Shown: positions 23,846 through 32,997 of the stretch, in pieces
How the letters are laid out: every line of letters begins with the position of its first letter
Position numbering within the stretch: position 1 is the stretch's first letter
From: Pseudomonas lalkuanensis
GTDB taxonomy: Bacteria; Pseudomonadota; Gammaproteobacteria; Pseudomonadales; Pseudomonadaceae
Assembly (NCBI RefSeq): GCF_008807375.1
Contig: NZ_CP043311.1
Span: forward strand, 4,444,001-4,508,000
Direction: 5' to 3'
DNA: 64,000 nt
Made by a program: the position numbers and the translations under genes
The notes under the pieces: model-generated
What the model was told of the DNA's origin: nothing
The model's database searches: none
The model's input: the letters and a program-made list of their open reading frames with translations, nothing else

Positions 23846-23882
23846 AAAAAAAACCGGCCCATATCCAGGGACATGGGCCGGT
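23846..23882 (-). terminator. Terminator downstream of putP
   Basis: A 10-bp stem ACCGGCCCAT/ATGGGCCGGT, followed on the minus strand by eight T residues. It lies about 80 bases after the putP stop, in the gap before acsA; the acsA promoter must fit between this and 23686. Confidence 0.9.
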
Positions 23883-23964
23883 GAAGCACTATCGGGTCGT
23901 TGGTGAGAGCCCGGGATCGACCCGGAGCACGGCACGCGGACGACCGGCCGCGTGCCGCACAGTG

Positions 23965-25458
23965 TCAGACGTGGGCGTCCTGGTATTCCTTCTCGGCCTC
24001 GTCGAAGCGCTTGATCATCGCGGCCGACGGGCCATTGCCGATGCGGCTGAAGATCAGGATGCCGAGGGTGCAAAGGATGAAGCCCGGAACGATTTCATAC
24101 AGACCAGTCCAGCCGAAGAAGTTCTTCCAGAGCACGACGGTGACGGCACCGAGGATCATGCCGGCCAGGGCGCCGTTACGGGTCATGCCTTTCCAGATCA
24201 GGGACAGGATCACCACCGGGCCGAAGGCAGCGCCGAAACCGGCCCAGGCGTAGGACACCAGGCCCAGTACCTTGCTTTCCGGGTCAGCGGCGATGGCGAT
24301 GGCAATCACGGCCACCAGCAGCACCATGCCGCGGCCGACCCAGACCAGTTCGGCCTGGCTGGCGTTCTTGCGGAAGAAGGCCTTGTAGAAGTCTTCGGTC
24401 AGGGCACTGGAGCACACCAGCAGCTGGCAGCTCAGGGTGGACATGACCGCAGCCAGGATGGCGGACAGCAGCACGCCGGCGATCCACGGGTTGAAGAGGA
24501 TCTTGGCCAGCTCGATGAACACGCGCTCGTGGTTGGCGGTAACGGCACCAGCCTGTTCCGGGTGAGCGGAGAAATAGGCGATACCGAAGAAGCCCACGGC
24601 TACGGCGCCGGCCAGGCAGAAGATCATCCAGGCCATGGAGATACGGCGGGCGTTCGGAATGGATTTGACCGAGTCGGCAGCCATGAAGCGCGCCAGGATG
24701 TGCGGCTGGCCGAAGTAGCCCAGGCCCCAGGCGAGCAGGGAGACCACGCCGACGAAGCTGGCGCCCTTGAGCATGTCGAAGTTGGCCGCGTCCTTCATTT
24801 CGATTGCCATGAAGGTGGTGTCCATGCCGCCGGTGGCGATCATCACGATGATCGGGGTGAGGATCAGGGCGAAGATCATCAGGCTGGCCTGGACGGTGTC
24901 GGTCCAGCTCACAGCCAGGAAACCACCGACGAAGGTGTAGCAGATGGTGGCGGCGGCACCGGCCCACAGGGCGGTTTCGTAGGAAATGCCGAAGGTGCTC
25001 TCGAACAGGCGGGCACCGGCCACGACGCCGGAAGCGCAGTAGATGGTGAAGAACACCAGGATCACCACGGCGGAGAAGATGCGCAGGATGCGGCTGTTGT
25101 CTTCGAAACGGTTGGTGAAGTAATCCGGCAGGGTCAGGGCGTTGCCGTTGTGCTCGGTCTGCACACGCAGACGGCCGGCAACCAGCAGCCAGTTGAGGTA
25201 GGCACCGATGATCAGGCCAATGGCGATCCAGCTTTCGGAGAGACCGGAGAGGTAGACGGCACCCGGCAGGCCCATCAGCAGCCAGCCACTCATGTCGGAG
25301 GCGCCGGCGGACAGCGCGGTAACGAAGCTACCGAGGCTGCGGCCACCCAGGATGTAGTCGGAAAGGTTATTGGTGGAGCGATAGGCGGCAAAGCCGATCA
25401 GCACCATGGCCGCGATATAGATCACGAAAGTGATCAGCATCGGGTTGCTCATACTCAT
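23965..25458 (-). CDS. putP: Sodium/proline symporter
   Basis: A 497-residue inner-membrane transporter of the sodium:solute symporter family that imports proline with Na+. About 12-13 hydrophobic segments are visible. PutP landmarks include DYILGGRSLGSFVTALSAGASDMSGWLLMGLPG in pieces (Na+-site region), LPDYFTNRFED and GYFGQPHILARFMA. The track frame is open 81 codons upstream, but MSMSNPMLITFVIYIAA has GGGGAGAC before it and fits the family. It lies downstream of pruR; the proline oxidase gene putA, its usual neighbour in P. aeruginosa, is not here. A CA motif in the leader suggests Crc control. Confidence 0.94.
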   Translation of the reverse strand: MSMSNPMLITFVIYIAAMVLIGFAAYRSTNNLSDYILGGRSLGSFVTALSAGASDMSGWLLMGLPGAVYLSGLSESWIAIGLIIGAYLNWLLVAGRLRVQTEHNGNALTLPDYFTNRFEDNSRILRIFSAVVILVFFTIYCASGVVAGARLFESTFGISYETALWAGAAATICYTFVGGFLAVSWTDTVQASLMIFALILTPIIVMIATGGMDTTFMAIEMKDAANFDMLKGASFVGVVSLLAWGLGYFGQPHILARFMAADSVKSIPNARRISMAWMIFCLAGAVAVGFFGIAYFSAHPEQAGAVTANHERVFIELAKILFNPWIAGVLLSAILAAVMSTLSCQLLVCSSALTEDFYKAFFRKNASQAELVWVGRGMVLLVAVIAIAIAADPESKVLGLVSYAWAGFGAAFGPVVILSLIWKGMTRNGALAGMILGAVTVVLWKNFFGWTGLYEIVPGFILCTLGILIFSRIGNGPSAAMIKRFDEAEKEYQDAHV

Positions 25459-25473
25459 GGGGGTCTCCCCTGC

Positions 25474-25490
25474 TCGATTGTTTTTATTCG
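25474..25490 (-). promoter_or_regulatory. Hfq/Crc-type CA motif in the putP leader
   Basis: Minus-strand CGAATAAAAACAATCGA lies 16 bases before the putP ATG and just before its Shine-Dalgarno, matching the AANAANAA Hfq/Crc pattern. Confidence 0.45.
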
Positions 25491-25868
25491 GGGGCGGCGG
25501 GTAGTCCGCTCCCTTGGTTGCTATTTGGCGGACGCTCGTGGCGACCACCGGTTTACTTCCCGACCACCTCGGCCAGGGGGCCGGTGCAATCCCGATCGGG
25601 CAATTGACGCTGGGCATCCGGTCCCACCAATGCGACGACGGACCAGCCCCGGTGGACCTGGCCCATCGCACGAATCCATGACGCTCCCGGCACATCTGCA
25701 AACAGCGCTAATGCTCGGTCTAGTACATCCACCCGGGCTCGCAAGAACGATTCCCATTTGGACCCCGGAAGGCGAGTGCGGAATTTAGAGATATGGCACT
25801 CCGCCTTTCTTGTCAGATTCTCTGATTTATTTGCGGAAAACTCTGATTGAGGGAACTTTCCGCCAAAA

Positions 25869-25990
25869 GGTGCAACCCGGCGCCAAGCCCATGAAATCGC
25901 ACACTCAGCAAAATCCCGCAGGTGAATCGATAAATGCCGGTTGCGCCAAGCAGGTACAACCAGCCCGAGCATGGATAAAACGGTTGCACC
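25869..25990. promoter_or_regulatory. Cluster of GGTGCAACC-like motifs upstream of putP
   Basis: GGTGCAACC at 25869-25877, GGTTGCGCC at 25939-25947, GGTACAACC at 25953-25961 and GGTTGCACC at 25982-25990: two perfect 9-mers in inverted orientation and two near-copies between them. The same motif occurs in the pruR promoter. A binding site for PruR is inferred. Confidence 0.45.
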
Positions 25991-26059
25991 CGAACAGCAA
26001 CTTCGAGAAATGGATGACCGGCCGCCCTGGCGACCCGCTGCAGTGGCTGGCAAGGGGAT

Positions 26060-26812
26060 TTATTCGTTGCCGCGCAGTCGCTTGGGGGTAAGCCCGAGGT
26101 AGCGGCGCATGGCAGTGGTCAGCGCGCTCTGGCTGGAGAAACCGCACTCTTCAGCAATGCGCACCAGCGGCTGGTCGCTTTCCCGTAGCAGGCGTGCGGC
26201 GCGATCAAGGCGGGTCTTGAGCAGATACTGGTGGGGCGTCAGGCCCAGGCTGTCCTTGAACTGGGCATGGAAGTGACTCGGGCTCAGACAGGCCGCCTGG
26301 GCCAGTTCCGCCACACTGATCCGCCGCGACAGGTTTTCCCGTATGTAGCCGTCCAGACGCTCGACATCGAGGCTGCCCACCGGCCGTCGCTTCACCTCGC
26401 CAAACAGCCGCAGGTACAGGGCGCGCAGCAGGATTCCGCCGAGGGACCGGGCCAGCATCGGGTCGCTGCCGTAGCGCGCGAGTTCGGCGCCGGCGTAGCT
26501 CAGCAGGTTCTGGAAGTCGGCGTCCAGCTCCGGATAGCGCGGCGCCTCGAACAGGCGGCCGAGCAGCTCCTGGTCTTCGGCGGAGGTGCCCTGCTCATCC
26601 AGGTCGAGGATCAACATGCGGTTCTCGCCTACGCCGGCGAACTCGTGTCCGGCATCCCCCGGCACCAGGCACGCACGCATGCGGCAAACCTCACCGCCAC
26701 GGCCATCCACCTCGAACTCGGCGCGGCCGGCAAGGGACATCACCAACTGGTGATGGTCATGGGCGTGGTGGTGGGCCTGATCGTCCAGGCGCAGGAGACG
26801 AGCTTCGAACAT
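26060..26812 (-). CDS. pruR: AraC-family regulator, probably PruR
   Basis: A 250-residue AraC-family protein. Residues 1-130 form a cupin-like sensor domain with a His-rich start (DDQAHHHAHDHHQLVMSL); residues 150-250 hold the double helix-turn-helix (SVAELAQAACLSPSHFHAQFKDSLG and LVRIAEECGFSSQSALTTAMRRYLG in segments). Position between putP and asrA matches the P. aeruginosa proline-utilisation regulator pruR, which activates put genes in response to proline. The gene name rests on synteny and architecture. No strong Shine-Dalgarno precedes the ATG. It diverges from asrA. Confidence 0.82.
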   Translation of the reverse strand: MFEARLLRLDDQAHHHAHDHHQLVMSLAGRAEFEVDGRGGEVCRMRACLVPGDAGHEFAGVGENRMLILDLDEQGTSAEDQELLGRLFEAPRYPELDADFQNLLSYAGAELARYGSDPMLARSLGGILLRALYLRLFGEVKRRPVGSLDVERLDGYIRENLSRRISVAELAQAACLSPSHFHAQFKDSLGLTPHQYLLKTRLDRAARLLRESDQPLVRIAEECGFSSQSALTTAMRRYLGLTPKRLRGNE

Positions 26813-26849
26813 GGGACGGCTTGATCAAAATTTGCTCATTCTAGCCGTC

Positions 26850-26865
26850 GCAACCCGGGTTGCAC
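26850..26865. promoter_or_regulatory. Palindrome GCAACCCGGGTTGC in the pruR promoter
   Basis: A perfect 14-bp palindrome at 26850-26863 that includes GGGTTGCAC (reverse complement GTGCAACCC), the same word as in the putP-upstream cluster. It lies 38 bases upstream of the pruR ATG, suiting autoregulation. Confidence 0.5.
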
Positions 26866-26900
26866 AGCGCCATCCGGCAGAGGCGCACTTCGGCGAGCGG

Positions 26901-26928
26901 TTGAAAAGCCTTCCGCTCCGCCCCATCT
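26901..26928 (+). promoter_or_regulatory. Sigma32 (RpoH)-type promoter of asrA
   Basis: TTGAAA at 26901-26906, a 14-base spacer, then CCCCATCT at 26921-26928: a full match to the heat-shock sigma factor consensus TTGAAA-N11-16-CCCCATNT. The asrA ATG follows 31 bases later. Confidence 0.8.
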
Positions 26929-26959
26929 AGCCTGGGTAAGCCAACTGCCAGGTGCCCCC

Positions 26960-29359
26960 ATGAGCGATCAGGACATCAACGCCGACATCGTCGAAGAAGC
27001 CACTTCAAGCCAGCGGACAGGCCTGGTGTTGCCCGGCCAGACCCTGCCCGACAAGGTCTACATCATTCCCATCCACAACCGCCCGTTCTTCCCGGCCCAG
27101 GTACTGCCGGTGATCGTCAACGAAGAACCCTGGGCCGAGACCCTGGAGCTGGTGGCCAAGACCGACCATCGCTGCCTGGCACTGTTCTTCATGGAGAACC
27201 CGCCGGAAGACCCGCGCCACTTCGACCCCAGCACCTTGCCCGAACACGGCACGCTGGTGCGGGTGCACCACGCCAGCCGCGAAGGCGGCAAGCTGCAGTT
27301 CGTGGCCCAGGGCCTGTCCCGCGTGCGTATTCGCGGCTGGCTCAAGCGCCACCGTCCGCCCTACCTGGTGGAGGTCGATTATCCACAGAGCCCCCAGGAC
27401 CCGCGCGACGAGGTCAAGGCCTATGGCATGGCGCTGATCAACGCGATCAAGGAGTTGCTGCCGCTCAACCCGCTGTACAGCGAGGAACTGAAGAACTACC
27501 TCAATCGCTTCAGCCCCAACGATCCATCGCCGCTGACCGACTTCGCCGCCGCGCTGACCACTGCGCCCGCCCGGGAACTGCAGGAGGTGCTGGACACAGT
27601 GCCGATCCTCAAGCGCATGGAGAAGGTGCTGCCACTGCTGCGCAAGGAAGTGGAAATGGCGCGGTTGCAGAGCGAGCTTTCCGCCGAGGTGAACCGCAAG
27701 ATCGGCCAGCACCAGCGCGAATTCTTCCTCAAGGAGCAGCTCAAGCTGATCCAGCAGGAGCTGGGCATCACCAAGGACGACCGCAGCGCCGACAGCGAGC
27801 AGTTCGCCCAGCGCCTGGAAGGCAAGGTGCTGCCCGACCAGGCGAAGAAGCGCATCGACGAAGAGATGAACAAGCTGTCGATCCTGGAGACCGGGTCGCC
27901 GGAGTACGCGGTCACCCGCAACTACCTGGACTGGGCCACCTCGGTCCCCTGGGGCGTCTACGGCACAGACAAGCTCGACCTCAAGCACGCCCGCAAGGTG
28001 CTGGACAAGCACCACGCCGGGCTGGACGACGTGAAGAACCGCATTATCGAGTTCCTCGCGGTCGGCGCCTTCAAGGGTGAAATCTCCGGTTCCATCGTGC
28101 TGCTGGTGGGCCCGCCCGGCGTGGGCAAGACCAGCATCGGCAAATCCATCGCCGAATCCCTGGGCCGCCCCTTCTATCGCTTCAGCGTCGGCGGCATGCG
28201 CGACGAAGCCGAAATCAAGGGTCACCGCCGCACCTACATCGGCGCCCTGCCCGGCAAGCTGGTGCAGGCGTTGAAGGAGGTGGAGGTGATGAACCCCGTC
28301 ATCATGCTCGACGAGATCGACAAGCTCGGCGCCAGTTACCAGGGCGACCCGGCCTCCGCGCTTCTGGAGACCCTGGACCCGGAGCAGAACGTCGAATTCC
28401 TCGACCACTACCTGGACCTGCGCCTGGACCTGTCCAAGGTGCTGTTCATCTGCACCGCCAACACCCTGGACTCCATTCCCGGCCCGCTGCTGGACCGTAT
28501 GGAGACCATTCGCCTGTCCGGCTACATCACCGAAGAGAAGCACGCCATCGCCAAGCGCCACCTCTGGCCACGCCTGCTGGAGCGCACCGGAGTGCCGAAG
28601 GAGCGCCTGTCCATCACCGACGGCGCAATGACCTCGGTGATCGAGGGCTATGCGCGCGAAGCCGGGGTGCGCCAACTCGAGAAGCAGCTCGGCAAGATCA
28701 TCCGCAAATCCGTCGTGCGCCTGCTGGAAGAGCCCGAGGCGAAGATCAAGGTCGGCCAGAAGGACCTGGAGCACTACCTGGGGCTGGCGCCATTCCGCAA
28801 GGAACAGCTGCTGGCGGGCGTCGGCGTGATCACCGGACTGGCCTGGACCAGCCTCGGCGGGGCCACGCTGCCCATCGAAGCGACGCGCATCCACACGCTG
28901 AATCGCGGCTTCAAGCTCACCGGCCAGTTGGGTGACGTGATGAAGGAGTCAGCCGAGATCGCCTACAGCTATATCAGCTCGCACCTCAAGCGCTATGGCG
29001 GCGACGCGGGCTTCTTCGACCAGGCCTTCGTCCACCTCCACGTACCGGAAGGCGCCACGCCCAAGGATGGCCCCAGCGCCGGTATCACCATGGCCAGCGC
29101 ACTGCTCTCCCTGGCGCGCAACCAGGCGCCGAAGAAGGGCGTGGCCATGACCGGAGAACTGACCCTGACCGGCCAGGTCCTGCCCATTGGCGGCGTACGC
29201 GAGAAGGTCATCGCCGCGCGCCGGCAGAAGATCCACGAGTTGATCCTGCCGGAAGCCAATCGGGGTTCCTTCGAGGAGCTGCCGGATTACCTCAAGGAAG
29301 ACCTTACCGTGCACTTCGCGCGGCGCTTCAGCGATGTGGCGAAGGTGCTGTTCGACTGA
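26960..29359 (+). CDS. asrA: Lon-like ATP-dependent protease AsrA
   Basis: A 799-residue cytosolic AAA+ protease of the Lon A family and a second Lon paralogue in pseudomonads. Order: Lon substrate-binding domain (about 30-235), coiled coil, AAA+ module with Walker A GPPGVGKT at residues 384-391 and Walker B VIMLDEIDKLG, and the proteolytic domain with the catalytic Ser in DGPSAGITMASAL (about residue 703) and Lys in GGVREKVIAARR (about 747). In P. aeruginosa AsrA activates the heat-shock response and aminoglycoside tolerance. The sigma32-type promoter directly upstream fits that role. The naming follows gene order with pruR and icp. Confidence 0.93.
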   Translation: MSDQDINADIVEEATSSQRTGLVLPGQTLPDKVYIIPIHNRPFFPAQVLPVIVNEEPWAETLELVAKTDHRCLALFFMENPPEDPRHFDPSTLPEHGTLVRVHHASREGGKLQFVAQGLSRVRIRGWLKRHRPPYLVEVDYPQSPQDPRDEVKAYGMALINAIKELLPLNPLYSEELKNYLNRFSPNDPSPLTDFAAALTTAPARELQEVLDTVPILKRMEKVLPLLRKEVEMARLQSELSAEVNRKIGQHQREFFLKEQLKLIQQELGITKDDRSADSEQFAQRLEGKVLPDQAKKRIDEEMNKLSILETGSPEYAVTRNYLDWATSVPWGVYGTDKLDLKHARKVLDKHHAGLDDVKNRIIEFLAVGAFKGEISGSIVLLVGPPGVGKTSIGKSIAESLGRPFYRFSVGGMRDEAEIKGHRRTYIGALPGKLVQALKEVEVMNPVIMLDEIDKLGASYQGDPASALLETLDPEQNVEFLDHYLDLRLDLSKVLFICTANTLDSIPGPLLDRMETIRLSGYITEEKHAIAKRHLWPRLLERTGVPKERLSITDGAMTSVIEGYAREAGVRQLEKQLGKIIRKSVVRLLEEPEAKIKVGQKDLEHYLGLAPFRKEQLLAGVGVITGLAWTSLGGATLPIEATRIHTLNRGFKLTGQLGDVMKESAEIAYSYISSHLKRYGGDAGFFDQAFVHLHVPEGATPKDGPSAGITMASALLSLARNQAPKKGVAMTGELTLTGQVLPIGGVREKVIAARRQKIHELILPEANRGSFEELPDYLKEDLTVHFARRFSDVAKVLFD

Positions 29360-29371
29360 CAGGCCCTACGC

Positions 29372-29408
29372 AAGGGCGGGGTCAGCCGTTATGCTGACCC
29401 CCGCCCTT
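29372..29408. repeat. Long hairpin between asrA and icp
   Basis: AAGGGCGGGGTCAGC pairs with GCTGACCCCCGCCCTT around a CGTTAT loop, with one bulged base. It begins 12 bases after the asrA stop and ends 17 bases before the icp ATG. No T run follows, so read-through into icp is likely, with a possible effect on mRNA stability. Confidence 0.6.
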
Positions 29409-29425
29409 GACCGATGGAGCCGCCG

Positions 29426-29830
29426 ATGTCCCTCGTCCCCTCCCCTCGCCTGCTGTTGCCCCTGGCCCTCGCCCTGCTGGCCGCCTGCGCCCAACAGAAG
29501 ACCGGCCCGGTTGTGGTCCAGGACCAGCAGGATGATTGCCCGCTGTCCCTCAGCCAGGGCCAACCCCTCGTGCTGACCCTGCCGAGCAATCCCACCACCG
29601 GCTTCCGCTGGGTGATGCGCGATGCCGCCACCAACGTGCTGCGGAGCCTCGGCCCGGAGGTCTACTCGACGCCGGAGGATGCAGGTCTCGTGGGCAGCGC
29701 CGGGCAATCCACCTGGCGCTTCAAGGCCAGCCAGCCCGGCGAAGGTCGCTTGCACCTTGACTACCAGCGCCCCTGGGAAGCCGACGTGGCCCCGGTGGAA
29801 AGCTTCGACTGCCAGATCAGCGTCAAGTAG
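29426..29830 (+). CDS. icp: Chagasin-family cysteine protease inhibitor
   Basis: A 134-residue lipoprotein or exported protein of the ICP/chagasin family (inhibitor I42). The signal ends in LALLAACAQ, a lipobox-like sequence. The three inhibitor loops are visible: NPTTGFRW (loop L4), GSAGQSTWRF (L2) and YQRPWE (L6, with the RPW motif). Such proteins block papain-like cysteine proteases; bacterial targets are unclear. An upstream ATG at 29414 is in frame, but the second ATG has GGAG six bases before it. It follows asrA by 66 bases, as in P. aeruginosa. Confidence 0.9.
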   Translation: MSLVPSPRLLLPLALALLAACAQQKTGPVVVQDQQDDCPLSLSQGQPLVLTLPSNPTTGFRWVMRDAATNVLRSLGPEVYSTPEDAGLVGSAGQSTWRFKASQPGEGRLHLDYQRPWEADVAPVESFDCQISVK

Positions 29831-29921
29831 CGCCAAATGACTGCGCCGTTGGCGTCCGCCGCCTGGCGGGTGCGGCGGCGCCTTTCCATAGTGATGCCCT
29901 GACGGACTCGCAGGAGCATTC

Positions 29922-30611
29922 ATGGGAACCCTGTTCTTCGGACTCGCCGGCGCACTGGCCTTTCTCAGCGGACTCGCGCTGGACCTCGACTGGTTGTGCT
30001 TCATCAGCAAACCAATCCCTGTCATCGCGTTACTGATCTGGTTGCGTCGCACACCTGTCGGGGCTTATCGCCGCTGGATCGCCATCGGCCTCGCATTCTC
30101 CGTAGTGGGCGACATGCTGCTGGAATGGCCGGCCGACCTGTTCGTGTTCGGCCTCGGCGCCTTCCTCCTCGCCCACCTGGCCTACCTGCGCGCCTACCTG
30201 CAGGACACCCGCCGTCTGGCCCCACTCTCACTGCTGGTGGCCGCCGGCTGCGGAACTGCCATCTTCACCCTGCTCGCCTCGGGCGGGCTTGGCGCCCTGC
30301 TGGTGCCAGTCGCCTGCTACGCGCTGGCCATCAGCGCAATGCTTTGGCGCGCCCTAGCCCGCCTGGGTCATGATCTCGACCGCCAATCGGCACTGCTGGC
30401 AGCGGGCGGGGCGGCTCTCTTCGTAGTGTCGGACAGCCTGATCGGCATCAACCGTTTCGTCTCCCCCTTCAGTGGCGCGAGCTACCTGATCATCCTCAGC
30501 TACTGGTTGGGTCAATGGGCAATCGCAGCCTCCGTGGTGGCCATGTTGACCACCCCGACATCCCCAAAAAAACCGTCAGCGCCATCCCGGGAAATCGGCT
30601 ATAGCAAATAG
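29922..30611 (+). CDS. YhhN-family membrane protein (lysoplasmalogenase-like)
   Basis: A 229-residue integral membrane protein with about eight hydrophobic helices. It carries YhhN/TMEM86 family landmarks: conserved KP in FISKPIPVIALLIWL, GLAFSVVGDMLLEWP (acidic residue in a helix) and SDSLIGINRF. Eukaryotic TMEM86B cleaves lysoplasmalogens; activity in Pseudomonas is only inferred from family. It has a GGAG before its ATG and stands in a plus-strand run after icp with a 91-base gap. Confidence 0.88.
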   Translation: MGTLFFGLAGALAFLSGLALDLDWLCFISKPIPVIALLIWLRRTPVGAYRRWIAIGLAFSVVGDMLLEWPADLFVFGLGAFLLAHLAYLRAYLQDTRRLAPLSLLVAAGCGTAIFTLLASGGLGALLVPVACYALAISAMLWRALARLGHDLDRQSALLAAGGAALFVVSDSLIGINRFVSPFSGASYLIILSYWLGQWAIAASVVAMLTTPTSPKKPSAPSREIGYSK

Positions 30612-30637
30612 GCGGGCACTCAAATGGGGAGGGCGTG

Positions 30638-31210
30638 ATGGGTAACCTGGTTCGACTGTGGTGCTTGCTGTGCTGTGCAGTTGCTATCGCGGGTTGCGGT
30701 AGTCTGCTGCCCAGCGAACGAGCTGAAGTCCTGTCGCCCTTTCGCAGTTACTCCGATGCGGAAGCCCGCTATTCACAGGCGGTACCGGGCCGAACGACAC
30801 GCCCCGAGCTGTTCTCCCTGGGCTTCGATCCGCTGATCGAGGGGAATGGCAAGATGCTCTCGTTCATCGACGTGCGCCTGATGTTCGTCCAGCCCAACGT
30901 GCCTATCGATTACCTGCCCGAAGGCTTGATGAAGTGCCTGGAAGCCAAGGATCGCTGCATCGGCTACGCCTTCGAGTTCACCAAGACCGATACCCAGCGG
31001 GTGGGCAACTTCTGGGCGGACGTCTTCAACTTCCGCAAGAACCGCGAGCTCCAGGGCTGGGTTTTCCGCGCGGTGTTCGTGCTGGTGGATGACGTACTGG
31101 TGCACAAGGTGAGCAACGGCGAGCCGAACATCCGCCGTCACGAGGTCAAGCGCAACCCGCTGGGGCCATTGCAGGGCGCGGGAGAGTTCTTTTCCGATCA
31201 GCTGAAGTGA
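30638..31210 (+). CDS. Conserved lipoprotein of unknown function
   Basis: A 190-residue protein with a lipoprotein signal: MGNLVRLWCLLCCAVAIAGC, in which IAGC is the lipobox and Cys20 the acylation site. The mature protein has no recognised catalytic motif. The SYSDAEARYSQAVPGRTTRPELFSLGFDP portion resembles small envelope lipoproteins with a BamE-like turn, but this is weak. A GTG directly before the ATG could also serve as start; GGGGAGGG precedes both. Its role is unknown. Confidence 0.8.
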   Translation: MGNLVRLWCLLCCAVAIAGCGSLLPSERAEVLSPFRSYSDAEARYSQAVPGRTTRPELFSLGFDPLIEGNGKMLSFIDVRLMFVQPNVPIDYLPEGLMKCLEAKDRCIGYAFEFTKTDTQRVGNFWADVFNFRKNRELQGWVFRAVFVLVDDVLVHKVSNGEPNIRRHEVKRNPLGPLQGAGEFFSDQLK

Positions 31211-31275
31211 GGGAGGTTTGGCCGCGTCGCGCAGTCCGTTAGAATGCCGGCCTTTTCCCTTGCTGGTACCGGCCC

Positions 31276-32019
31276 GTGACCGAAAGTCCCGATCGCATCT
31301 ACGCCAATCCCCAGGCCCAAGTCGCCGACTTCGCCTTCAATGAAGACGTGGTCCGGGTCTTTCCGGACATGATCAAGCGCTCGGTTCCGGGTTATCCCAC
31401 CATCGTCGAGAACATCGGCGTGCTGGCTGCGCAGTTCGCCCAGCCGAATACGCCGCTGTACGACCTGGGCAGCTCACTCGGCGCCGTGACCCAGGCCCTG
31501 CGCCGCCATGTGAAAACCGACGGCTGCAAGGTCATCGCTGTGGATAACTCCAGCGCCATGGTGGAACGCTGCCGGGAGTACCTGCATGCCCAGGACGCCA
31601 TGTTCCAGGAGCTGCTGCCGGTGGAGGTGGTCGAGGCCGACATCCTCGCCCTGGACTTCCAGCCCTGCTCGCTGGTGGCGATGAACTTCACCCTGCAATT
31701 CGTGCCCCGCGAGCACCGCGTCGAACTCCTCTCCCGCATCCACAAGGCGCTGATGCCTGGCGGCGCGCTGATCCTCTCCGAGAAGCTGCGCTTCGAAGAT
31801 GCCGAGGAGCACCAACTGCTCACCGAGCTGCATATCGCGTTCAAGCGCGCCAATGGCTACAGCGAGCTGGAAATCGCCCAGAAACGCAGCGCGCTGGAAA
31901 ACGTCATGCACCCGGACAGCCTGGAAGAACACCGCGAGCGCCTGCTGGCAGCGGGATTCTCCAAGGTCGTGCCCTGGTTCCAGTGCCTCAACTTCGCTTC
32001 GCTGATCGCCCTGCCATGA
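31276..32019 (+). CDS. cmoA: Carboxy-S-adenosyl-L-methionine synthase
   Basis: A 247-residue SAM-dependent enzyme converting SAM and prephenate to carboxy-SAM, used to modify uridine 34 of several tRNAs. It has the Rossmann SAM-binding start [27 protein letters not shown], and the family-specific region [17 protein letters not shown]. The predicted start is GTG at 31276, giving the family N terminus [12 protein letters not shown]. Its stop overlaps the cmoB start (ATGA). Confidence 0.95.
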   Translation: MTESPDRIYANPQAQVADFAFNEDVVRVFPDMIKRSVPGYPTIVENIGVLAAQFAQPNTPLYDLGSSLGAVTQALRRHVKTDGCKVIAVDNSSAMVERCREYLHAQDAMFQELLPVEVVEADILALDFQPCSLVAMNFTLQFVPREHRVELLSRIHKALMPGGALILSEKLRFEDAEEHQLLTELHIAFKRANGYSELEIAQKRSALENVMHPDSLEEHRERLLAAGFSKVVPWFQCLNFASLIALP

Positions 32020-32984
32020 TTCGAACGCTGGACCTCGACGCCCTGCAACAACGACTGGCGGGCACAAACCTGCAGGACTGGGCAGCCGACCTGCCCGCGC
32101 AACTCGACGCCAAGCTGGCGGTCGGCCACGGCGACCTCGAGCGTTGGGGCGCGGCGGTCGATGCCCTGCCGCCCCTGCAACCACAGCAGGTGGAACTGGC
32201 ACAGCGCTTCCTGCTCGACGGCCCCTGCGACGATGCCACGCGAGCCGCACTGAAAGCCGCGTTGCAGGGGCTGATTCCCTGGCGCAAAGGCCCCTTTGAA
32301 CTGTTCGGTGTGCACGTCGACACCGAGTGGCGCTCGGACTGGAAGTGGTCGCGGGTCGCGCCGCATCTGGACCTGCGCGGCCGCCGCGTGCTGGATGTCG
32401 GCTGCGGCAATGGCTACTACCAGTGGCGCATGCTGGGCGCAGGCGCTGATTGCGTGGTGGGCATCGATCCCAACTGGCTGTTCTTCTGCCAGTTCCTGGC
32501 CATGAAGCGCTTCCTGCCCGACCTCCCCGCCTGGCACCTGCCGCTGGCGCTGGAAGAACTGCCGCCGAAGCTGGAAGGCTTTGATACCCTGTTCTCCATG
32601 GGTGTGCTCTACCATCGCCGCTCGCCCATCGACCACCTGTTCGACCTCAAGGACTGTCTGCGCCGAGGTGGCGAGCTGGTGCTGGAAACCCTGGTGGTGG
32701 AAGGCGACGCCCAGCAGGTGCTGGTGCCCGAGGACCGCTACGCGCAGATGCGCAACGTCTGGTTCCTGCCTTCGGTGCCGGCACTGGAATTGTGGCTGCG
32801 CCGCGCGGGCTACGTGGATGTGCGTTGCGTGGATGTCAGCTACACCAGCGTGGAAGAGCAACGCAGCACCGACTGGATGCGCTTCCAGTCCCTGCCCGAA
32901 TTCCTCGACCCTGCCGATCACAGCCGCACCATCGAAGGCCTCCCGGCACCGGCCCGCGCCGTACTGATCGCACGCAAGCCCTGA
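32016..32984 (+). CDS. cmoB: tRNA U34 carboxymethyltransferase
   Basis: A 322-residue enzyme that transfers the carboxymethyl group from carboxy-SAM to 5-hydroxyuridine 34, giving cmo5U in tRNAs reading NNN four-fold codons. It has the N-terminal helical part, [18 protein letters not shown], and the SAM-like motif [15 protein letters not shown]. The ATG overlaps the cmoA stop by four bases; a longer frame exists but the overlap start gives the family length. The gene pair is a standard operon. Confidence 0.95.
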   Translation: MIRTLDLDALQQRLAGTNLQDWAADLPAQLDAKLAVGHGDLERWGAAVDALPPLQPQQVELAQRFLLDGPCDDATRAALKAALQGLIPWRKGPFELFGVHVDTEWRSDWKWSRVAPHLDLRGRRVLDVGCGNGYYQWRMLGAGADCVVGIDPNWLFFCQFLAMKRFLPDLPAWHLPLALEELPPKLEGFDTLFSMGVLYHRRSPIDHLFDLKDCLRRGGELVLETLVVEGDAQQVLVPEDRYAQMRNVWFLPSVPALELWLRRAGYVDVRCVDVSYTSVEEQRSTDWMRFQSLPEFLDPADHSRTIEGLPAPARAVLIARKP

Positions 32985-32997
32985 TACAGGCCGCCAT

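Larger units (their letters stand above)
25459..26059. other. putP leader and pruR-putP intergenic region
   Basis: These 601 bases carry the putP promoter. The pruR-proximal part (25869-25990) contains four copies of a GGTGCAACC-like motif in alternating orientation. Several frames are open here, including a 166-codon one on the minus strand, but composition and lack of a start signal argue against coding. Confidence 0.5.

Noticed and set aside
25553..26053. A 166-codon minus-strand frame upstream of putP
   Set aside because: It has no Shine-Dalgarno, biased composition and would cover the motif cluster and putP promoter; no homologous domain was recognised.
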